A DNA stretch of 64,000 bases from Belliella calami (GTDB taxonomy: Bacteria; Bacteroidota; Bacteroidia; Cytophagales; Cyclobacteriaceae): positions 1-64,000 of the forward strand of contig NZ_JAKZGS010000016.1 in NCBI RefSeq assembly GCF_022549695.1. Direction: 5' to 3'. Below the pieces are notes generated by a model. That model worked only from the letters and a program-made list of their open reading frames with translations. It was not told the origin of the DNA and did not search any database. A program made the translations under genes and the position numbers. Positions within the stretch are counted from its first letter, which is position 1. Each line of letters opens with the position of its first letter. Shown piece by piece: positions 1 to 7,225 of the stretch.

Positions 1-791
1 TCCGCAACCAGTGGGCAGGCTTCGAGGGGGCTCCGATGACCTATTTTGGTTCATTGGAAATTGATGTTGCAGATTTTTCAAAAAGTGGCAATCCGGATAA
101 AAACGCCTTGGGGGTGAATGTACTGCATGATGAATATGGAGCATTCATAGAAACAGAAATGATTGCTTCCTATGCCTCGAGGATTCAGGTATCTGAAAGA
201 ACCTCGGTCAGGTTGGGGATGGGAGTGAACTATAACAGGGTAAGGTTGGATGGGAACAACCTGACGACAGAGCAGTCAAATGATCCGAAAATAGCCCAAT
301 ACCTCAATGGTTTTGCGAACATGCAGGTATTGGATTTCAACATAGGATTGGCGTTGACCCATCCCAATTACTATGTGTCTTATGCAGTGCACAATGTAAA
401 TCAGGGAGCTATAAATTCAGGAGATTCGTTTATGGATCGCAAACCCAGGGTAGGGATTGTTCAGGCAGGTTATAGAAATGCGATCAGTACAAATTTGGCA
501 ATAGCGACCAACTTTATGTATCGGAGCCAAGAAGATCTTCCCGACAATATTGAGTTCAATTTCAAGGTGTTGATGATGGACAAAATCTGGCTGGGTGCCG
601 GCCATAGGATAGATTATGCAAACAATTTCCAGCTTGGTGTATTGCTGCCAATCATGCGGATAGGTTATGTATATGAATTGCCAATGAACAAATCCTACCT
701 TTTGCCAAACACTACCCATGAGTTTTTGGCGGTGATTCCACTATTCAGGAAAAACATAAGGTCAGACAAAAAAGAGGTGCTTATATGGTGA
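1..791 (+). CDS. PorP/SprF family type IX secretion membrane protein (5' truncated)
   Basis: The reading frame is open back to the window edge, and the residues before the first Met read RNQWAGFEGAP, the conserved N-terminal signature of mature PorP/SprF proteins, so the real start lies outside. About 260 residues are visible. Alternating beta strands run to a typical C-terminal strand (HEFLAVIPLFRKN). The family forms outer-membrane beta barrels linked to the type IX secretion system and gliding; many genomes carry several copies fused or linked to large surface proteins. Family assignment is strong; which surface protein it partners with cannot be told because the upstream gene is missing. 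Confidence 0.9.
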   Translation, partial: RNQWAGFEGAPMTYFGSLEIDVADFSKSGNPDKNALGVNVLHDEYGAFIETEMIASYASRIQVSERTSVRLGMGVNYNRVRLDGNNLTTEQSNDPKIAQYLNGFANMQVLDFNIGLALTHPNYYVSYAVHNVNQGAINSGDSFMDRKPRVGIVQAGYRNAISTNLAIATNFMYRSQEDLPDNIEFNFKVLMMDKIWLGAGHRIDYANNFQLGVLLPIMRIGYVYELPMNKSYLLPNTTHEFLAVIPLFRKNIRSDKKEVLIW

Positions 792-898
792 TTATTAAAG
801 CAAATGCTAAAACTGGATACAAAAATTAAGATTTGATTTAAAGGGGATTTGTCGGGAATCAACAGAAAAGTTTGCTCTTATAAGTAAATCTAACACGC

Positions 899-940
899 AA
901 AGAAAAGGTGAAAAGTTTAGCAACTTTTCACCTTTTCTTT
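899..940. terminator. Perfect 19-bp hairpin, bidirectional terminator
   Basis: Left arm 899-917 and right arm 922-940 are perfect reverse complements with a four-base TAGC loop. The A-rich left arm and T-rich right arm give U-tracts in both directions. It lies between the convergent ends of the PorP/SprF gene and the GH30 gene. Confidence 0.85.
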
Positions 941-974
941 CATTGAAATACTATTGCAGAAAATCATGCCCTCA

Positions 975-2471
975 TTAATCCCAGATTATTGTAGCAACTG
1001 ACTTTGCAGGAATGGAGTAGGTTATCTGCCTATCATTTTCCTTTATTTTGATTTCTTTGGTGGTTTGGTTGTTGTTGGCGATTACCATTACTTTTTCTCC
1101 AGAATTATCTGAGAAGGCGACGTGCTCCAATCCTCCAAAATCACCTGAAGTAGTCGATCCAATCCTCCAATCACCTGGCCTCACGAATTTGGAAAAGTGA
1201 CCCAAAGAATAATATTCAACATTTCTGGTCACTTGACCAGTAGAATTGTTGATGGTAACTACTCCTCGGCAATCTTGACAGCCATTGTTCAGTGGACCAT
1301 GGTTTTGATCAAGAGCCAAATTCCACATTAGAACATTTTTAGACCAATTTCTCGTGGTTCCAATCAAAATATTGCTCATATTCCATTGGAGGTTGTCACT
1401 GAAATTAGTTGCCCATTCACCTCCAGAAATTTCTGTGAAATAAAGCCCTCTATCAGTATGCGCATTGTGAACGAGGCTCATGGAATTTACATTTCCTGCA
1501 TACCCATGAAATGCTGATCCAGCTACAAAGGATTTCGTGATTGGATCGTTGAGAATAGAAATAGCATAGTTGGTATTATCCCAATTATGATCATAGAGGA
1601 TGATTTCTGTTTGGACACCATTTTCTGCAAATTTTGGTCCTAGAAAATCACGGATAAAGACATTTTGCTCCGAAGGGGACATTTCCATACAAGGATAGCC
1701 TGCTGTAAAATGCAAAGGCTCATTTTGGACAGAAATAGATTTGATTCCGATATTTTCTGCTTTGTATGCCTCGATGTATTTGACAAAATAGTCGGAATAA
1801 ACTTCATAGGATTCTGTTTTTAACCTTCCACCTCTCAAATTGTTATTTGTTTTCATCCATGCAGGAGGACTCCAAGGTGATCCCATGATATTGATAGCTG
1901 GGGCAATATTCGAAATTTCCTGTAAGACAGGTACCACATCTTCCTTATCCTTTGCGATGGAAAATTTTTCCAAATTGTAATCTGTTTGACCACTGGGCAG
2001 GTCATTGTATGTGTAATCGCTCAGTGAGAAATCAGATGCACCGATTGTCATTCTCAGATAGGACAAACCGATTCCCTGATTTGGATCGAAGAGCTCTCTG
2101 AGTAAATTGGTTCTTTGTGCAGCCGACATCTTTTGGTTGATCAAATAGGCTGAAGACCCTGTGACCGCAGCTCCAAACCCCTCAATCGTCTGTTTTTTAT
2201 CACCCGAGTCAATGGTTATCGTCGGTATTTGGTTTTCAACAAGCTCGGTAATGGATAAATCTGATTCTTTGCTGAGTAACTTGCTCTGATCTCCTGTGGT
2301 CAGCCATATTTCAGCTTTTCCTAACTCTTCTATTTGCCTAGGCGGCTCAAAAGTTGGGTCTGTATCACTCGAACATGCGAGATTGAAACCTAAAATCCCT
2401 ACTATAAATAAACTTAAGTTTCTGTTTTTTCGATATTGAAATTTACCTTTCTCCATAACTGACCTTACCAT
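975..2471 (-). CDS. GH30 family glycoside hydrolase, lipoprotein (paralogue A)
   Basis: This is a 498-residue clan A glycosidase. The N-terminus has a signal segment ending in a lipobox-like NLAC with Cys33, so the enzyme is probably anchored in a membrane. GH30 landmarks are present: GFGAAVTGS near 98, YLRMTIGASDFS near 138, GSPWSPPAWMKTN near 197, acid/base Glu251 in SVQNEP, and nucleophile Glu347 in YFTEISGG. The C-terminal beta domain ends in SVATIIWD. It overlaps the stop of the upstream GH30 gene by 7 nt; Met6 (base 2456) is an equally good start with an AAGG-like site ahead. Known GH30 activities include glucosylceramidase and endo-beta-1,6-glucanase; the SusCD context favours a polysaccharide substrate. 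Confidence 0.92.
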   Translation of the reverse strand: MVRSVMEKGKFQYRKNRNLSLFIVGILGFNLACSSDTDPTFEPPRQIEELGKAEIWLTTGDQSKLLSKESDLSITELVENQIPTITIDSGDKKQTIEGFGAAVTGSSAYLINQKMSAAQRTNLLRELFDPNQGIGLSYLRMTIGASDFSLSDYTYNDLPSGQTDYNLEKFSIAKDKEDVVPVLQEISNIAPAINIMGSPWSPPAWMKTNNNLRGGRLKTESYEVYSDYFVKYIEAYKAENIGIKSISVQNEPLHFTAGYPCMEMSPSEQNVFIRDFLGPKFAENGVQTEIILYDHNWDNTNYAISILNDPITKSFVAGSAFHGYAGNVNSMSLVHNAHTDRGLYFTEISGGEWATNFSDNLQWNMSNILIGTTRNWSKNVLMWNLALDQNHGPLNNGCQDCRGVVTINNSTGQVTRNVEYYSLGHFSKFVRPGDWRIGSTTSGDFGGLEHVAFSDNSGEKVMVIANNNQTTKEIKIKENDRQITYSIPAKSVATIIWD

Positions 2472-3895
2472 TTAAAACTAGCTACACTTCTGCCACTTAC
2501 AGATGCGATCTTTTGTTCATCTTCAAACGCAATGACAAAATCTTGATCATCATTGTTTTGATTAAGTACAATAAGTACTGTTTCTCCATCTGGTGTCTTG
2601 AATGCTACATTTGGAAGGTTTTCCAACATGTTGGATTCAATCCTGATTGATCCCGATGGGATAAACTTCGATGCATGCGCCACAATGTAGTATGCCACAT
2701 TTCTTTCTACAAAATTGTCACCTATTGTAAGCGCTCCCAAGCACATAGTACATCCACCATCCGAAGTATAAGGTCTCTGGGCTTCATCAGCTGCCAAATT
2801 CCACTCCAAGACAGTTTTTGCCCAATTTCTTGTGCCATTTATTATTAATGTATTCATGTGCCACATCAAATCATCTTCAAAATTTCCTTTTGCGGAAGTC
2901 CATTGTTCTGTGAAATATATGTTTTTATCAGGATGGGCATTTTTGACTTCGGACATCGCATCAATTTCACCTAAATACATGTGAAAGGCTGAACCATCAA
3001 TATATTTTGCTGCCTCTGCATCATTCAAAACAGTAATTGGGTATTCTGGATGATCACAATTATGGTCATAAATTATAATTTTGGTTTCAATACCCTCTTT
3101 CACAAAAGCAGGACCCAGGTTTGATTTGATAAACTCAGCTTGTTCTTCAGCTTCCATCAACATGCTTGGATTATTGCCGGGATGCTCAGGTTCATTTTGG
3201 ATTGTTACCGCGTAAATTGGAATACCATGCGAATCCATAGCTTGAAGGTATTTTACAAAATAGGATGCATATGTTTGATAAAACTCGGGTTTTAGCTTTC
3301 CTCCAATTTGACTGTCATTGGTCTTCATCCATGAAGGAGCACTCCAGGGAGACCCCATGATTTTGATTTTGGGGTTGATTTCAAGGATTTCCTTAAGTGT
3401 TGGGATCAAGTAGAGGGTGTCGTAAGCCAGGTGGAAATGTTCCAAATTTGGATTTGTTGAATCATCAGCATAAGAATAGACAGTCTCGTCCAAATCCGAA
3501 GCACCGATGGAGATTCTTAAGAAATTAATTCCAACAGCATCGTCTTTTCTGGAAAACAATTCTTCAAGAACTTCTTTTCTTTTTTTAGCATCAAGTTTTG
3601 TCTGAAGCAACATGGCGCTACCACCAGTAAGTGTAAACCCAAACCCATCCATTTCCTGAAAGGTTTTGGAAGCATCGATTTGAATGGTTGTTAGTCCGTC
3701 AGTTGCAATTTTTTCATCAATTTTTGTTTCTGCTTTTGTCAATAGAATTGATTGATCCGCCTTGGATTCAAACTTGACAAAATCTGCAAATATCGATTTA
3801 GTATTTTCACTATTTGATTTATTGCAGGATACCAAGAGTAAGAGAGATAATCCAAGAACTAGAAATGGGTGAAATGTTTTTTTTGAAAAATTCAT
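2465..3895 (-). CDS. GH30 family glycoside hydrolase, lipoprotein (paralogue B)
   Basis: This 476-residue paralogue of the next gene has signal peptide LLLVSC with lipobox Cys24. Shared GH30 blocks are DGFGFTLTGGSA (83-94), FLRISIGASDLD (125-136), GSPWSAPSWMKTND (181-194), acid/base Glu235 in TIQNEPEHPG and nucleophile Glu330 in IYFTEQW. Both catalytic residues are intact. The pair presumably arose by tandem duplication, and clear divergence outside the motifs suggests different linkages or chain lengths. It is the fourth gene of the locus and is separated from susE by an intrinsic-terminator-like hairpin. Subfamily GH30_3 (beta-1,6-glucanase) is a guess from comparison with the Bacteroides beta-1,6-glucan locus. 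Confidence 0.92.
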   Translation of the reverse strand: MNFSKKTFHPFLVLGLSLLLLVSCNKSNSENTKSIFADFVKFESKADQSILLTKAETKIDEKIATDGLTTIQIDASKTFQEMDGFGFTLTGGSAMLLQTKLDAKKRKEVLEELFSRKDDAVGINFLRISIGASDLDETVYSYADDSTNPNLEHFHLAYDTLYLIPTLKEILEINPKIKIMGSPWSAPSWMKTNDSQIGGKLKPEFYQTYASYFVKYLQAMDSHGIPIYAVTIQNEPEHPGNNPSMLMEAEEQAEFIKSNLGPAFVKEGIETKIIIYDHNCDHPEYPITVLNDAEAAKYIDGSAFHMYLGEIDAMSEVKNAHPDKNIYFTEQWTSAKGNFEDDLMWHMNTLIINGTRNWAKTVLEWNLAADEAQRPYTSDGGCTMCLGALTIGDNFVERNVAYYIVAHASKFIPSGSIRIESNMLENLPNVAFKTPDGETVLIVLNQNNDDQDFVIAFEDEQKIASVSGRSVASFKW

Positions 3896-3912
3896 TTATA
3901 TATGTTTTTTAA

Positions 3913-3941
3913 AAAGGCTAGGCTTTGTCAACCTAGCCTTT
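3913..3941 (-). terminator. Hairpin with U-tract inside the sugar operon
   Basis: The 10-bp stem 3913-3922 / 3932-3941 (AAAGGCTAGG with CCTAGCCTTT) has a 9-nt loop. On the minus strand it is followed by TTTTT, just after the susE stop and before the GH30 start. It probably causes partial termination or protects the 3' end of the susCDE message. Confidence 0.7.
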
Positions 3942-3947
3942 GTGTAA

Positions 3948-5711
3948 TTACTGTTTGACAAATGTGTAGGTACACTCACTGTAATCTTCTGCGATTGTGA
4001 TGGTAACTAGATAAGAACCTGATTGGGTAATCCCTTTGAAGTTTGGCCCTTTGTTGACCATAGTTCCACTCAGTTGATTGCTGTCAGTGCCAAATTCTAT
4101 ATCCCACGGAGAGTTGATTTTGATATCAAACCCAGCACTTAGGTTGGTAGTAACCTCAAATTTATATGGATTGATATAAGTCATAGGGATTTCATCTCTA
4201 TCATCCCATCCATTATTTGCATCATCCCAATGGAAAATTTTTAGGTTATAATATTTCCAATTGAGTTTTCCGGAATTGAAATCAACTGAAATCTCGTATG
4301 CTTGATTTCTTTCTACACCTATTGAACCATCACCGATGCTATTATAATTTTCACCAGATCCATCAGCTTGGTCATTTAGGAAATAAGTTTTATCACTTTC
4401 GAGTGCAACATATCCATCAGATCTGAAAGTAGTACCTTCAAGATTCAATGTAGCCACGGTGTTTCCTTCAGAAATCAAGAATAATTGAGCAGGTATTGTA
4501 AAAGATCCAAAGTCAAAATTCCCTGTGACAGCATCTCCATTGGGGTTGTTGCTTCTTCCAATTACAGCATTATTGTCAGTACTTGGAGGTGGGGTTTCCG
4601 TTGCTTCGATTTGATAGCGATAACCTGAAGCGGATAGGTTGAGGGATATTTTGTAGTTGCCTTCAGAAGGGCCAGGAAGGTCTTCTATTTCAAAGTCAAG
4701 TGACCTAGCTGCTGATTCCAAGAGCAATGAACCTCCAAGATTGTTTGAAGTACCGCTACCTAAAATTCTTTTCAGCAACATTCCCCAATTACCATTTGCC
4801 CTAAAGATAAATCCTGCACCATCATAAGGTTTAAAGAAAGGAATTTCAGCTTCCCATATGCTATTTCCTCGGTAAGTAAGAGGAACATCACCTCCCCAGC
4901 CACCTTCTACGGCGTCACCGACTAAGCTCCATCTTTCAATTTTTGTAAATTCAAAGGTGTTTTCTGCAAGGTTTACCTGCACTTTGTATTCACCGCTTTC
5001 TTCTATCTGTATTTCATCACCACAAGCTTGCAAAATGCCATTTTCTCCACCTATTTTTCTCGAACCAACCATAGCCCGATCCCTAAAGTGAAAATTTTGA
5101 CCTGAAGTCAATGAAGTGTATATTTCAAATATTCCTGTTTCAGTTCCATCTGCTTTTATCAATTGACGCATTGGAATCGCATTGCTTGGATTGTCACCTG
5201 TTTCAGTTGCCATCCCTGTAATGAATAAACTGTTTGGTTGATATTCATCGGCATAGGGGGTGACAGTAATTTCATGTCTTGAAATCGCTTCCTTTTCAAT
5301 GGCTTTGGCAATTACCACCCATTCAAGATCAACTGATTCACCTTGCGGATAGCATGCCGCCCACAAAGCGTAGTTGATATCTGATGCCCGTGGTGACACA
5401 TTCAATGCCCGACCACTGTTTGCAGGGATCATTTCCATCAATGCATCAGAGAAATCGCTACTTCCTGCCGGAACTAGTAAAAACCTGTAGTTTACAATAA
5501 AGCGGTTGCTGGTGACAGCTGCTCCCCATTCGAAATTGATGGTTTCATCAGGCTTCGTTTGGTCTAAGACAATGTTTGTATTGGAAGTATTTAGAATTGG
5601 TTCTGAAATTGTCCAGTTTCCAACAGGTTCCATATTGCTTCCGATTTCACATGCAGCCATTAGAATCGCTAGCAATAGGAAGAAGACGTTATTTTTGATA
5701 TTATTTTTCAT
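3948..5711 (-). CDS. SusE/SusF-like surface glycan-binding lipoprotein
   Basis: This 587-residue lipoprotein has lipobox LMAAC with Cys21. After it comes a SusE-type N-terminal Ig-like domain (about 30-150; note the LDQTKPDETINFEWGAA strand typical of SusE) and several beta-sandwich modules with the SusE/SusF binding-domain style: NSLFITGMAT, WSLVGDAVEGGW, a module with PNGDAVTG, and FHWDDANNGWDDRDEIPMTY near the end. Aromatic residues in these modules are the usual glycan platform. No catalytic motif is seen. It follows susD by 18 nt in the same operon and would act on the cell surface to hold the glycan for SusCD. Individual module families cannot be named with certainty. Confidence 0.82.
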   Translation of the reverse strand: MKNNIKNNVFFLLLAILMAACEIGSNMEPVGNWTISEPILNTSNTNIVLDQTKPDETINFEWGAAVTSNRFIVNYRFLLVPAGSSDFSDALMEMIPANSGRALNVSPRASDINYALWAACYPQGESVDLEWVVIAKAIEKEAISRHEITVTPYADEYQPNSLFITGMATETGDNPSNAIPMRQLIKADGTETGIFEIYTSLTSGQNFHFRDRAMVGSRKIGGENGILQACGDEIQIEESGEYKVQVNLAENTFEFTKIERWSLVGDAVEGGWGGDVPLTYRGNSIWEAEIPFFKPYDGAGFIFRANGNWGMLLKRILGSGTSNNLGGSLLLESAARSLDFEIEDLPGPSEGNYKISLNLSASGYRYQIEATETPPPSTDNNAVIGRSNNPNGDAVTGNFDFGSFTIPAQLFLISEGNTVATLNLEGTTFRSDGYVALESDKTYFLNDQADGSGENYNSIGDGSIGVERNQAYEISVDFNSGKLNWKYYNLKIFHWDDANNGWDDRDEIPMTYINPYKFEVTTNLSAGFDIKINSPWDIEFGTDSNQLSGTMVNKGPNFKGITQSGSYLVTITIAEDYSECTYTFVKQ

Positions 5712-5731
5712 TTTGGGAGTTCGTTAGTTGA

Positions 5732-7213
5732 TTAATTGTATCCTGGATTTTGTGTCAACAGCGGATTGCGGTTGATTTCCTGCTGGGGAATCGGTAACAG
5801 GAGCTTATCCTGTGTCATGTTGAAATTCTTTGGTTGATTTGTTCTCAAGTCAATTTCTACCAAATTATTCATTACTTCCACAGCTCTTCCAGAACGCTTA
5901 AGATCATTCCATCTTTGCGCTTCCTGAGCCAACTCTAATCTTCTCTCATTTTCAATTAGTAATCCAAGCTCCTCCGAATTTGTGGAACTTAGCTCTGGTA
6001 AATTTACTCTAGTTCTGATGCTATTCAATGCTTCGAGGGCTTCAGCAGTTCTTCCAAGTGCATTCAATGCCTCCGCTTTTAGCAAAATGATATCTCCAAG
6101 TCTAAAAATATACTGTCTGTTGGTACTTGCCCATCCATTTGCTTCTTTCCATTTATAGGCAAAAGGAATGACGCCATTCACTTGGAGTGACCAAAACTCA
6201 TCTGCCCAAGGGGCACTTTCAAATAGGATGCTTGATTCTTTTCTTATCACATCACCCGCCTGGTCAAATGCATTGATAAGATTTTTGGATGGAGTCATGA
6301 ATTTTCTCCAAGTATCACCACTTACAGAAGGAGGGAGGAGTAATTGAGGTCCAAAATTCGCCTCTGGTCCACCTATAAACTGAACTTCCATTATAGATTC
6401 AGCATTGTTGTAAGTATTGCCATCAAATAGATTTCTGTAATCTGCCAATAACCTATAGCCAGCAGGGCTGTTAATTACTGCATCTGTATATTCGAGCACT
6501 TTTGCATAGTCTCTGTCAGGTTTTTGGGCATATACTTTTGCCAAAAGTGCATGTGCTGCCCCTCTGGTCGCCCTTGCTTTATTGACAGAGGCATCTGACC
6601 CGTAACTGTCTGGCAATTTTTCATCCAATGCAAACTCCAAATCACTGATAATTTGTGCATATACATCATTCACAGAGCTTCTTGGTACCTGGGTAACTTC
6701 AGGATTGGTAGATGCTACTGGCTCCAAAATCAATGGTACACCTCCCCATAAATTTACCAATTGGAAATAATGATAGGCACGTAAAAATGCAGCCTCACCA
6801 AGGATTTGGGCTCTTCTGTTGCCAACTTCGATTTTAGGGTCATTGATTTCCGGAACTTTCTGTAAGGTGACATTTGCTTTGGCTATTGCAGAGTATAGTT
6901 GACTCCAATTGCTGAATAAGCGACCATTTACTGGCTGTATATCAAGATCAGCAACAGAAAACACCTCTGGATTATCTCCACCAGCATAGTAATTGTCCGA
7001 AATAATATCTGAGAAAATAACATTGTCCCAGATGTAATATTCTGACTGAAAGGAATCATATACTCCTGTTAATACCGCTTCCGCATCACTGGCTGTATTG
7101 TAAGCGTTTGATGAAGTTGCATCGGAAATAGGATTGAGGTCCAAGTAGCTATCACAAGCCCCGAATAGTGGGAGTGAAGCCAATATAAATATTCTTATTG
7201 ATTTAAATTTCAT
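5732..7213 (-). CDS. SusD/RagB family glycan-binding lipoprotein
   Basis: This 493-residue SusD homologue has lipobox LFGAC with Cys20, then CDSYLDLNPISD, the characteristic start of SusD proteins. Other family features are RAQILGEAAFLRAYHYFQLVNLWGGVPL (split here only by description: RAYHYFQLV and LWGGVPL blocks around 140-160), a TPR-like helical core, and the C-terminal block ending LLLPIPQQEINRNP LLTQNPGYN. SusD sits as a lid on the SusC barrel and delivers oligosaccharides. It starts 12 nt after the end of susC, in the normal operon order. Confidence 0.96.
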   Translation of the reverse strand: MKFKSIRIFILASLPLFGACDSYLDLNPISDATSSNAYNTASDAEAVLTGVYDSFQSEYYIWDNVIFSDIISDNYYAGGDNPEVFSVADLDIQPVNGRLFSNWSQLYSAIAKANVTLQKVPEINDPKIEVGNRRAQILGEAAFLRAYHYFQLVNLWGGVPLILEPVASTNPEVTQVPRSSVNDVYAQIISDLEFALDEKLPDSYGSDASVNKARATRGAAHALLAKVYAQKPDRDYAKVLEYTDAVINSPAGYRLLADYRNLFDGNTYNNAESIMEVQFIGGPEANFGPQLLLPPSVSGDTWRKFMTPSKNLINAFDQAGDVIRKESSILFESAPWADEFWSLQVNGVIPFAYKWKEANGWASTNRQYIFRLGDIILLKAEALNALGRTAEALEALNSIRTRVNLPELSSTNSEELGLLIENERRLELAQEAQRWNDLKRSGRAVEVMNNLVEIDLRTNQPKNFNMTQDKLLLPIPQQEINRNPLLTQNPGYN

Positions 7214-7225
7214 GGTTTGTTGGGT

